64,000 bases of DNA, from contig NZ_OCMY01000001.1 in the NCBI RefSeq assembly GCF_900215435.1, positions 744,001-808,000 on the forward strand. Direction: 5' to 3'. Made by a program: the position numbers and the translations under genes. The first letter of the stretch is position 1. Each line of letters starts with the position of its first letter. Of this stretch, positions 9,774 through 17,655 are shown piece by piece. Source of the stretch: Candidatus Pantoea floridensis (lineage in GTDB: Bacteria > Pseudomonadota > Gammaproteobacteria > Enterobacterales > Enterobacteriaceae). The notes below the pieces were generated by a model that did no database searches, was not told the DNA's origin, and was given only the letters and a program-made list of their open reading frames with translations.

Positions 9774-10798
9774 TGCCTGCAGAGCATCCGGCTCCACTCC
9801 CTTTGGGGCTTGAAAATTGGTTTGATGAGTCCAAACCCTGGGATAGCGGTTTTATCAGTTTAATGCGGACCCTGGCAGCGCGTTCACCTGAACTGCCCGC
9901 TCCCGGTACGTCTGCGCTGCCCGATAATGAAAATTTCATCATTGGCCAGTCACCACATATGGTGTTTGCCCCACGAGAAATTGAAAGCGTTAGTCAGCAA
10001 GATGATAAGACACACCTGAAGTTGTTTAGCCTGGGGATCTGGGGACCGCAGGGTGCAATGCCGCTCCATCAGACCGAAATGGCCTACATACGGAATGAAC
10101 AGCATGATACGACGCTAACGAATTTCGTAGACCTTTTTCATCATCGTGCGCTTTCCAAACTCTACCGGGCATGGGCTGTTTCTCAGGACACTGCGGCACT
10201 TGATCGCCCACATGAGGAACGCTTTTCGTTTTATACCGGCAGCCTGATGGGTATCGATCCTCAGGAGCTAGCAGAAAGTGTCCTGCCACAGCACCCTCGT
10301 CTCTCCGCAGCCTCGCACCTTGTGCGTGAAGCGCGTAATCCTGAAGGTTTGCTCGGCGCACTGAATTACTACTTTGGACTGCCGGTTCAAATCAGAGAAT
10401 ACGTCGGCCAATGGATAACGCTACAGCGTGACGATCAAACTCAACTGGGCTTTGGTCAGGAGAGTGCACTGCTCGGTGATGGCGCCATGCTCGGTGATAC
10501 CGTCCTGGATCGTCAGCATAAGTTTCAGCTCATTTTTGGCCCACTGACGTTGAAACAATACATCCGCTTTAGCCCATGGGGTCAGGATTTACCGGTGCTG
10601 TGTGAATGGATTCGGCAGTTCGTCGGTTTTGAATATGCATGGGAAGTCAGCCTGGTGCTCAATGCCAGCGACGTACCCTGCGCAACCCTCGGCGATGCCT
10701 ACCAGCTCGGTTACACCAGCTGGCTTGAACGCGAAAACCACGATTCGCCACTGCCAGGAATGAGTTTTGAACCGGAGACGTATCACAATGCTTCATGA
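9773..10798 (+). CDS. tssG: Type VI secretion baseplate subunit TssG
   Basis: TssG (341 residues) pairs with TssF in the baseplate wedge. Family features include the opening PLGLENWFDESKPWDSGFISLMRTLAARSPELP-like region, the GIWGPQGAMPLHQTEMAY segment and FGPLTLKQYIRFSPWG near the C terminus. Its start overlaps the tssF stop by one base. Length and motifs are normal, with no frameshift. A 22-codon open frame overlaps its end (10788 on) but looks incidental. Confidence 0.95.
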   Translation: MPAEHPAPLPLGLENWFDESKPWDSGFISLMRTLAARSPELPAPGTSALPDNENFIIGQSPHMVFAPREIESVSQQDDKTHLKLFSLGIWGPQGAMPLHQTEMAYIRNEQHDTTLTNFVDLFHHRALSKLYRAWAVSQDTAALDRPHEERFSFYTGSLMGIDPQELAESVLPQHPRLSAASHLVREARNPEGLLGALNYYFGLPVQIREYVGQWITLQRDDQTQLGFGQESALLGDGAMLGDTVLDRQHKFQLIFGPLTLKQYIRFSPWGQDLPVLCEWIRQFVGFEYAWEVSLVLNASDVPCATLGDAYQLGYTSWLERENHDSPLPGMSFEPETYHNAS

Positions 10799-10848
10799 AG
10801 CAGGACCTGATCTGAATGCCATTAACGCTAGCTTATTAAGGAATGATT

Positions 10849-11931
10849 GTGAGTGACCTTATGACACCGATGTGCCCTGAATGGTATCAACCCCTGTTGA
10901 TGCCCGTCACAGACACGTTGCCATGCGGAGAAAATCTGGAAGATGACGCGGCGTTTCTCCTGCTGGAGACCCGCATGCAGCCGAGAATGGGTGCGGAGTA
11001 TGGCGACTTCGTTGAAACGGTTGATCCCATTAACTGGGGTGAAATCGAGCGTGAGGTCAAAACGCTGCTCACGCGTAGCCTGGATCTAAGACTGGTTCTG
11101 GTATTAATCCGCTGCCGTTTCCGAAAAATTGGCATTCCAGCCCTGGATGAAGGCTTGTGCGCCCTACTCTGGCTACTTAAACAGTGGCCAGAGCAGGTGC
11201 ATCCACAGCTATATGATGAGGGATCTTTTGAGCCCCTCATGCGCGCCAACGTGCTGGCAGAATTAGAGTCATCGAATGGCATTCTCGCAGATTTACGAAT
11301 GCAGCCTCTGCCAAAAGTGTCGGGCTTGCAACTGAACGTGCGCGACGTTGAGCGGGCCACACTAAACCCACAAGCTGAACAATCTCTTGATGAGAATGCG
11401 CTTTCACTGGCCCGACTGGGATGGCAGGAGCAGCAAGCAGACGTCATCTTCTCCTTAAGGCATGCGGAGCAACATCTCAATCAATTGCGGCTGCTGCTGA
11501 TAGAGATGCTGTCTGATGATGCGCCTGATTTTAGCGGCTTATTTAAAGTGCTCGCTCTTTTTGGCTTTGCTGGAGCCCCCCCGGCGCCCGTTGTAGATCA
11601 GGCAGAGCTGCCAGAAGTGACTATCGAAACACCCGCAGTCCAGCCTTTAGATGTGAGCTTGCCAGAGTCAGAGCAGATAGCAGCAAGGGTGGTGACGACG
11701 CCCACGATAGAAACATTAACCATGTTGCCCGTTCGCAATATTCAGGATCGTACGGATGCGCTGATGCGCTTACGCGAAATTCAGCAGTGGTTTGTGCGCT
11801 ACGAACCTAGCAGTCCAGTGGGTGATTTGCTGACATTGACGGAACAAATGGTAGGTAAACGTTTTGCCGAATTGATGCAGATTCTGCCGCAGGATCTCAT
11901 CGCCAGACTGAGTAATGGACAGGAGTCCTGA
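10849..11931 (+). CDS. tssA: Type VI secretion assembly protein TssA (ImpA-N domain)
   Basis: TssA proteins coordinate baseplate and tail assembly. This 360-residue protein has the ImpA N-terminal region (WYQPLLMPVTDTLPCGENLEDDAAF, INWGEIEREVKTLL, then RCRFRKIGIPALDEGLCALLWLLKQWPEQVHP). A Pro/Val-rich linker lies at about residues 240-285, and the short C-terminal helical part carries YEPSSPVGDLL. The GTG at 10849 is preferred because AAGGA lies six bases before it; an ATG two codons earlier overlaps that ribosome-binding site. Only two bases separate its stop from the next ATG, so expression is coupled to the adhesin-like gene. Confidence 0.88.
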   Translation: MSDLMTPMCPEWYQPLLMPVTDTLPCGENLEDDAAFLLLETRMQPRMGAEYGDFVETVDPINWGEIEREVKTLLTRSLDLRLVLVLIRCRFRKIGIPALDEGLCALLWLLKQWPEQVHPQLYDEGSFEPLMRANVLAELESSNGILADLRMQPLPKVSGLQLNVRDVERATLNPQAEQSLDENALSLARLGWQEQQADVIFSLRHAEQHLNQLRLLLIEMLSDDAPDFSGLFKVLALFGFAGAPPAPVVDQAELPEVTIETPAVQPLDVSLPESEQIAARVVTTPTIETLTMLPVRNIQDRTDALMRLREIQQWFVRYEPSSPVGDLLTLTEQMVGKRFAELMQILPQDLIARLSNGQES

Positions 11932-11933
11932 GT

Positions 11934-12920
11934 ATGAGATTACGCAATAGCTTTTTGTTCGTCACGGGTGCATTTCTTAGCCAGTCAGCCCTTGCAGTGT
12001 GTACGGTGGATCCAGACTCGCAATTTGGTGGGGCAAACCGCACCACGCTGACCATCCCGGGATATACCTTTTATGTTGATGCGGGAGCACCAGTAAGCGA
12101 TACACCGCTTAATTACGAAAATTCAACAACGCAGAATGTTACGCTCAGCTTCAAAGATTGTGAAATTGGCGAGGCTTATGGCAAAACGGCATTGCCTCCT
12201 TTGGCTCCAACAGGGAAGAAAAATTATTTCACCACCAGCGTTGAGGGCATCAGCGTTCGTCCCCGCTGGAATAATGGCGCTCAATTTGGGCACTTTCCCT
12301 CAAACGCCGCTATGACTGAGAATCGTTTTAACTACCCTCCAGCGTCGTTTTTCCAGCTTGAGTTTGTCAAAACATCTCCACGTTTAAAGTTAACCGACCC
12401 TAACGGAGATGTAGTGTTGTCCCCAGGAACCATCTTGAGGAACTGGGTAACCAGTGATACCGCAGCCAATTACGGCCAACTTCTTAACATAGGCGAAATC
12501 AGAGTTATCAGTATCCCCAACTGCACTATTGATGGCCCAAAAACGGTGAACTTTGGCCAGCTGGGAGAGCGAGACCTAATAAGCGGCGTAGAAAAAAATC
12601 TAGATTTCAGCCTGAGGTGTGCCACGGATTACGGTAGCTACAGTGCATCCGCATCATTAATCACGGCCTCCCCGAATGCCGATGGCACCATCCCGGTAAC
12701 GGATAGTGCTGGTAATAATGACCGTTTAAAAATTCAGATTACCGACAGTAACAATCGCAACATGCCTGCAGATGACAGTGCAAAAGAGGATCGCGCCCAG
12801 GTTGCCGATGAAGTGCCAGTGAATTACAGCTGGAAAGCCACCTTAATGAAAAACGGCAATGTATTACCAGAGGAAGGGAATTTTACCGCCAAGGCGGAGA
12901 TTCTATTAGTTGTGAACTGA
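11934..12920 (+). CDS. Secreted two-domain fimbrial-adhesin-like protein embedded in the T6SS operon
   Basis: This 328-residue protein has a clear signal peptide (about residues 1-22, ending SQSALA). The mature form resembles a fimbrial tip adhesin. The N-terminal domain of roughly 175 residues has a Cys pair (AVCTV and FKDCEIG); the C-terminal half looks like a pilin domain (IPNCTIDG, TVNFGQL, FSLRC, KAEILLVVN). It is not a standard T6SS component. The ATG is two bases after the tssA stop, with GGAG nine bases upstream, so it belongs to the tss operon. It may be assembled by the nearby chaperone-usher system, but that link is inferred. Function unknown. Confidence 0.75.
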   Translation: MRLRNSFLFVTGAFLSQSALAVCTVDPDSQFGGANRTTLTIPGYTFYVDAGAPVSDTPLNYENSTTQNVTLSFKDCEIGEAYGKTALPPLAPTGKKNYFTTSVEGISVRPRWNNGAQFGHFPSNAAMTENRFNYPPASFFQLEFVKTSPRLKLTDPNGDVVLSPGTILRNWVTSDTAANYGQLLNIGEIRVISIPNCTIDGPKTVNFGQLGERDLISGVEKNLDFSLRCATDYGSYSASASLITASPNADGTIPVTDSAGNNDRLKIQITDSNNRNMPADDSAKEDRAQVADEVPVNYSWKATLMKNGNVLPEEGNFTAKAEILLVVN

Positions 12921-12948
12921 TTTTATCAAAGGAATTGATACAGTTACC

Positions 12949-14289
12949 ATGAATAACAATAAAACAATTTTCATCGGCATCGCCAGCTACCGGGATGCTG
13001 AATTAGTGCCAACGCTGCTCGACATACTTGCTCGAGCGCAGCACGCTGAACGACTACACATCGCTATTTGCTGGCAGGACAATGGTAAACTTCACCCATT
13101 TATTGACAGCGGTTTTATCCCCCAGCTCGTGGGTGAACATCATGGGCACACGCTTTACCGATTAATTAAAGGCAATGCTCAGATTCAACTCTTAGCCGTG
13201 GATTACTTAAAAAGTCAGGGTGCCTGCTGGGCGAGACATATGAGTAATACGCTTTACAACGGTGAGAGCTATCATCTGCAGATCGATTCACACAGCCGTT
13301 TCACTGCTCACTGGGACAGTGAAATGATCGCTATGCTGGAAAGTTTACGATCGCAAAGTCCTCGGCCAATACTCACGCATTATCCGCCACCTTATACCCC
13401 TGAACAAAATAAAGAACAGCGTAGTAATAAGGTGAGTCGCCTGATATTTAGTCAGTTTAATGATAAAGGCGTTGTGTCTCTCAATTCAGTAGACATGGTC
13501 GAAGAGCAGCCACGGAGAAGTGGTTATCTGGCCGCAGGTTATCTTTTTAGCGACGGTCATTTCATTGAAAACGTCCCGTACGATCCTCAACTCTTCTTTA
13601 TCGGTGAAGAAATTTCGTTAGCCGCTAGGGCCTTTACCCACGGTTACGATCTGTATACTCCCCATAAAGTTCTGCTCTGGCACTACTACGGCCGCGCAAA
13701 ATCACCGAAATTCTGGAGCGATCATACCAACGAAGCGAAGAAAAGTGGTCAGGTGGATCAGGTGTGGTGGGAGCGCGATAATATCTCTTATCAACGCATT
13801 CTCAGCCTGCTGGGGATCAGTGATAAGCAAGTGGATCTCGGGCACTGGTGTTTAGGTACGCATCGCACCCTGCAAGAGTATCAGTACCGCATTGGGGTCG
13901 ATTTTCGCCAGCAACGGATTCATCCATTAATTAAAGCCAAAGAAAAACTAACCTGGTTTGATCACTTACCGGAAGAGCATGAACTTTGGCAACAACAACT
14001 GGTTAGCCCCCATCTGCGCATGTGGCAGTTGACGCATGCGGATGTCGATATCCTTCGTAAGGATGTGCTTTGGTGGCAGCTCAGCGTGTATCAAGCTGAC
14101 AACACCCCGCTTATAAATCAGCAGCTTTCGCCTGAAGAACTCTTAAAACTTAAGAGTAATGATAATGGCGAAAAATTTGATCTTCGCGTGTATTTTGACA
14201 CCCAACGCCCGGTGGCTCCTCACTGCGTACGTCTTTGTCCGTATATAGATGGTGAAGGTTGGGGTGACATCAAGGAGCGCGCGTGGTGA
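12949..14289 (+). CDS. Glycosyltransferase, GlcNAc-transferase (GT60/Skp1-GlcNAcT-like) family
   Basis: This 446-residue cytoplasmic protein has the fold marks of the GlcNAc family, named after the eukaryotic Skp1 GlcNAc transferase. IFIGIASYRDAELVPTL is at the N terminus, CWARHMSN at about residue 90, and the DxD-like metal site LQIDSHSRF at about residue 110. RSGYLAAGYLFSDG and FFIGEEISLAARAFTHGYDLYTP follow in the middle. The last 170 residues are not recognised. It has no signal peptide. The ribosome-binding site is weak (AAGGA about 15 bases upstream). It overlaps the start of the TssL-like gene, so it is a true operon member. The acceptor is unknown; candidates are T6SS or adhesin proteins, or a surface glycan. 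Confidence 0.78.
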   Translation: MNNNKTIFIGIASYRDAELVPTLLDILARAQHAERLHIAICWQDNGKLHPFIDSGFIPQLVGEHHGHTLYRLIKGNAQIQLLAVDYLKSQGACWARHMSNTLYNGESYHLQIDSHSRFTAHWDSEMIAMLESLRSQSPRPILTHYPPPYTPEQNKEQRSNKVSRLIFSQFNDKGVVSLNSVDMVEEQPRRSGYLAAGYLFSDGHFIENVPYDPQLFFIGEEISLAARAFTHGYDLYTPHKVLLWHYYGRAKSPKFWSDHTNEAKKSGQVDQVWWERDNISYQRILSLLGISDKQVDLGHWCLGTHRTLQEYQYRIGVDFRQQRIHPLIKAKEKLTWFDHLPEEHELWQQQLVSPHLRMWQLTHADVDILRKDVLWWQLSVYQADNTPLINQQLSPEELLKLKSNDNGEKFDLRVYFDTQRPVAPHCVRLCPYIDGEGWGDIKERAW

Positions 14290-14885
14290 GCGGACATTCA
14301 GCACTTCAGGGACTCATCTCCAGCTGCACGCTGCTCGCAATGAAAGGTGTCGTCCCCTCTCTTCTGGATTTTCAGCAGCAGTTGCAGCAGCAAATTATAC
14401 TTTATTGCCAGCACCTATCTGATGAAGCCTATCCACACGAAGAGATTATCGCCATCCAGCGGCTACTTTGCCGCGTGGTCGATAGTCTCGCCATGAGCAG
14501 CTTCTCCACACAAGGAATCAGCTGGGCGAACTATCAGCTAGGCCACCATTTTTTTGGTTACCAGCATGACGAACTGTTTAACCCTGCGCACAGCGACTTG
14601 CTGTTCAACTCCGTACACCAGGAAATAAAAAACACCACGTTGATAATGTTCGCATTATCACCCTTATCTTTACCCGTTAAGGAGCGTATTGAGAAAAAAG
14701 TCACTGTGACTGAATCTGATGTCATTGAAACGGCAGATGACGAAAGTGAACCACTTGCCATTCAGGTTGAAGCCCAGGGTCCAACTATTCGTTGGATGTC
14801 ATTAATGTGCCAGTTCGCCATCGCAGGATTTTTACTGGGGATATTCTGGTACGGATGCCGAATGTTTCAGAGTGGAGGACTGTAA
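14283..14885 (+). CDS. tssL: TssL/DotU-like type VI membrane-complex protein
   Basis: This 200-residue protein has a DotU-like helical cytoplasmic domain (RLLCRVVDSLAM, then WANYQLGHHFFGYQHDELF) and a single hydrophobic C-terminal segment (about residues 175-193). That is the usual TssL layout for anchoring in the inner membrane. The core DotU motif is weakly kept: typical DE acidic residues are replaced by DS. It starts at GTG 14283 or the next GTG at 14286, both following AAGGAG, and overlaps the glycosyltransferase stop by 4-7 bp. Its usual partner TssM is not in the window. Assignment rests on core similarity, topology and context. Confidence 0.68.
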   Translation: MVSGHSALQGLISSCTLLAMKGVVPSLLDFQQQLQQQIILYCQHLSDEAYPHEEIIAIQRLLCRVVDSLAMSSFSTQGISWANYQLGHHFFGYQHDELFNPAHSDLLFNSVHQEIKNTTLIMFALSPLSLPVKERIEKKVTVTESDVIETADDESEPLAIQVEAQGPTIRWMSLMCQFAIAGFLLGIFWYGCRMFQSGGL

Positions 14886-14886
14886 C

Positions 14887-16521
14887 ATGAGCTATCAAAA
14901 ATTAAATATGATGCTGGTTGCAGTCGCATTGCTTATTACTTCAGCGCTTTCCTGGCTGCAACAAGACAAGCTCACCGGCGAACTGCTTATGTTCGGATTT
15001 GCCGTGCTCGCTGTACTTCTCATCATCAAGCAATTGCGCTGGGAAACGCGTGAATTACCTCAACCGCCCAAAGAACCACAACCGGAACCCGAGCAGCTCT
15101 CCCCTGTTGTCCTGATTTTGGGACCTTATGCAGAGAAATGGTTTACCGAAAGCAATTACACAGACAGTACTCGCTACTGTGAAAAGTCGACCTGGCTATT
15201 AATCAAAAATCCCGATGAATTAGCCTGTCGCCTTGACTATATTAAGCAGCATTCTCCAAATACGCCGATTGCCGCTTTTTTTCCATTTCTGCCAGATGGA
15301 CATGAAACGTCAGCATTATTGAATCACCACCTTCTCAACTGGCTGAGAGATTTTTCCGGGGTCATATCTGATATTAAAATCCCCTGCACAATAGGGATTT
15401 ATGCGCATATCAGCACTGAACTCCGCAAACATTCCTCATCTAACGCGAGCTGGAGTGGTGAACTCGATTTCAATCGTCTGCAGGCGCAAAATATGCCAGA
15501 CGAAATCAATCGGCTAAAAAATCATCTTAAAAATCAGGATGATTCCGCAAGTGATATCCAACGTGCTGCGCTGGGCTATGACTTACTTTGCTGGTTAGAA
15601 GAACAAGAAATTAGTGCCGCGCTGACTAAGATATTTACCCATTCCACGCTTAAGCTGAGCGCTTTGCTATTGTGTGATTATGGTCATGGCTTTACACGGC
15701 ATGGCGCATGGTCGATATGGCTGGAAGAACGTTACGCCATTCTTCCCGCGCTGGGTAACAGAATGCCGATGCCGCCGTTGCCCGCCATCAAACAGCGTTA
15801 TTTACCCAAGCCCGCAGTGGTTCCCGTTATTCCTATTTACGGTAAGCAGCCGGCTTTACTCTGGAGTATTTGCTTAATTACTTTGCTGCTATTAACCCAG
15901 ATAGGAGTTGCCGGCTGGCAATCTTTGCAGCAGCAAAAAACCTACCAGCATGAGATAGCGCTACTCGAAGAACAACGTGAGTTATCGGTTGCAAGGTTGA
16001 ATCAAAAAATTGCTCAACTACAGCAGCTTGATGAGCAATCGCAGCGCTGTTCTGCTGAAGTGTCCCTACAAAATTGGGGACTCAGCCCATGCGAAGCCAT
16101 TAGCCGAACGTTGAATAAAAAGATGGCAAATTTGCAGGCGGTAAAAGTAGTGACGTCTGCAGGAGTCATCCCTTTATTTGATCCGGGTAAATCTGACATC
16201 TCAGCAAAAGCCACACCTCCGCTGGAAGAGATGGCACACAAAATCGCGCAAGCGCCAGGCTACCGGATTCTGATTATTGGCCATTCAGATAGTACCGGAG
16301 GCGACGCACTTAACGCCTCTTTATCTCTGGAGCGAGCGGATGCTGTTCGCCACTGGCTCATCAAAAAAAATATCGATCCTTCGCTGATTCAAGTGCGAGG
16401 TGTTGGTGCAACCGAACCAATGACCAGCAATGTGACAGCGGAAGGGCGACAAATAAATCGGCGCGTCGAAATGTTGCTGATACCTATAGAAAATACAAAG
16501 GAGACCATTCTCAATGGATAA
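14887..16521 (+). CDS. Peptidoglycan-binding OmpA-domain inner-membrane protein (TagL-like, T6SS)
   Basis: This 544-residue protein has two transmembrane segments near the N terminus (about residues 5-40). A soluble region of about 270 residues contains VVLILGPYAEKWF. A third transmembrane segment lies near residue 325, then a periplasmic coiled coil rich in Gln and Glu. A C-terminal OmpA domain carries ILIIGHSDSTGG, SLERADAVRHWL, VRGVGATEP and GRQINRRVEM. Three membrane spans plus a peptidoglycan-binding domain is the layout of TagL, which anchors a T6SS to the cell wall. The ATG at 14887 follows GGAGG and lies one base after the tssL stop. An in-frame GTG at 14872 is too close to that site. 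Confidence 0.82.
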   Translation: MSYQKLNMMLVAVALLITSALSWLQQDKLTGELLMFGFAVLAVLLIIKQLRWETRELPQPPKEPQPEPEQLSPVVLILGPYAEKWFTESNYTDSTRYCEKSTWLLIKNPDELACRLDYIKQHSPNTPIAAFFPFLPDGHETSALLNHHLLNWLRDFSGVISDIKIPCTIGIYAHISTELRKHSSSNASWSGELDFNRLQAQNMPDEINRLKNHLKNQDDSASDIQRAALGYDLLCWLEEQEISAALTKIFTHSTLKLSALLLCDYGHGFTRHGAWSIWLEERYAILPALGNRMPMPPLPAIKQRYLPKPAVVPVIPIYGKQPALLWSICLITLLLLTQIGVAGWQSLQQQKTYQHEIALLEEQRELSVARLNQKIAQLQQLDEQSQRCSAEVSLQNWGLSPCEAISRTLNKKMANLQAVKVVTSAGVIPLFDPGKSDISAKATPPLEEMAHKIAQAPGYRILIIGHSDSTGGDALNASLSLERADAVRHWLIKKNIDPSLIQVRGVGATEPMTSNVTAEGRQINRRVEMLLIPIENTKETILNG

Positions 16522-16984
16522 TAAAAATACTATGTATCATATTGCTGAGGGAGTCTTTATGACGGCACCTCCGGTTATGGATCGTTCTATTCAGTTGCTG
16601 ATGTTTCGTGATCCAGATGATAAAGAATACCGCGTCATTATTACTCGCGCGGGTTTAGCAGAAGAACAAACTCAGGAAGAGTGGGTAGAAAAAGAGATGG
16701 AAAATTTACGTTTCCGCCTGCCTGGTTTTCAAACTGAAGGAAAAATGTTGAGACATCAAATCGGTCCGGCAAAACTTGACGTCATCCAGGTTGCTAATCG
16801 CTATCTGGATGACGGTGAAATTGTGCGACAGGTTCAATCGGTAGTCAAACTTCCCAAGCACTCGCGTTATAACCCGATTGAACGTGATGTACTGGTATTT
16901 ACCCTTCAGGCCAACGAAGAATTTACTGAATATCAGCGTAAGCACTACGTTCAAATCATCAATAGCTATTCACCAGCCGTCTGA
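16514..16984 (+). CDS. Eag-type (DUF1795/DcrB-like) T6SS effector chaperone
   Basis: This 156-residue protein matches the DUF1795/DcrB-related Eag chaperones, which shield the transmembrane segments of T6SS effectors and help load them on VgrG. Characteristic stretches are MYHIAEGVFMTAPP, MDRSIQLLMF, VIITRAGL and a C-terminal ERDVLVFTLQANEEF. It starts at ATG 16514, 10 bases after GGAG, inside the 3' end of the OmpA-domain gene (8 bp overlap); a second ATG at 16532 is possible. No PAAR, Rhs or other effector gene lies next to it, which is unusual because Eag genes normally sit beside their effector. Confidence 0.82.
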   Translation: MDNKNTMYHIAEGVFMTAPPVMDRSIQLLMFRDPDDKEYRVIITRAGLAEEQTQEEWVEKEMENLRFRLPGFQTEGKMLRHQIGPAKLDVIQVANRYLDDGEIVRQVQSVVKLPKHSRYNPIERDVLVFTLQANEEFTEYQRKHYVQIINSYSPAV

Positions 16985-17042
16985 CATAACGAAAAAGAGA
17001 CGCCGGAGTTGCAGTCTTTTTAAAACAATAAGGATAATAAGA

Positions 17043-17642
17043 ATGTTAACCGTCGCCGTTGAGTCGCAAAATGTCTTCTATCGCCAGGGGATGATTAGCA
17101 TGCTTGACTACGTCAGGCAGAGTAAATCGTTGAATGATTATAAAATCCTTGACGCCGATGTGAAGAACTTTAACGAAACGGCGAACATCATCTTCACCGA
17201 CAATGCAGTAATAATAAATATATTCAGCAAAGACAAGACTATTACTCAACCCGGAAAAAAGAGCGGACAGCCGTCCGCTATTCACATTACATTTAATGTT
17301 TCCGGATTATTTATTGAAGATATTCACAGCTTCATCGTACGTATTTTTACTGCTGCAACACTTCCACATGACGGAGTGGAAAAGAGCGATTTTTATCGAC
17401 ATTTCAAAATACGGAAAAACGCACAATTGTCTGAACCAGAAAAGAGGCTGGTATTGCTCAGTGGGCATGGGCATGATATTCGAAACATTTCGCACATTAT
17501 GCGTTGCTCAACCAACAGTTCTTATACCTATCGGCGTAATGCTATAAAAAAGCTAGGAATGGATAATCGATTACAGTTTTATAAATACGTACAGATTTTG
17601 AATAAATTTGAAAAGCATAACAATATATTCATATGCCTTTAA
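17043..17642 (+). CDS. LuxR-type transcriptional regulator with degenerate receiver-like domain
   Basis: This 199-residue protein begins like a response-regulator receiver (MLTVAVESQNVFYRQGMISML) but keeps no evident phospho-acceptor region. That is the pattern of RcsA/BglJ/FimW-like auxiliary regulators. The C-terminal third is a LuxR helix-turn-helix (LSEPEKRLVLLSGHGHDI, then MRCSTNSSYTYRRNAIKKLGM). The ATG at 17043 follows AAGGATAATAAGA. The gene is more AT-rich than the tss genes before it and is separated from the Eag gene by 58 bp. It probably controls the T6SS or fimbrial genes of the block; the target is inferred. Confidence 0.8.
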   Translation: MLTVAVESQNVFYRQGMISMLDYVRQSKSLNDYKILDADVKNFNETANIIFTDNAVIINIFSKDKTITQPGKKSGQPSAIHITFNVSGLFIEDIHSFIVRIFTAATLPHDGVEKSDFYRHFKIRKNAQLSEPEKRLVLLSGHGHDIRNISHIMRCSTNSSYTYRRNAIKKLGMDNRLQFYKYVQILNKFEKHNNIFICL

Positions 17643-17655
17643 GAAGAGAAATCAG

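Noticed and set aside
10788..10856. 22-codon frame bridging tssG and tssA
   Set aside because: No ribosome-binding site of its own and no similarity noticed; it may only help translational coupling.
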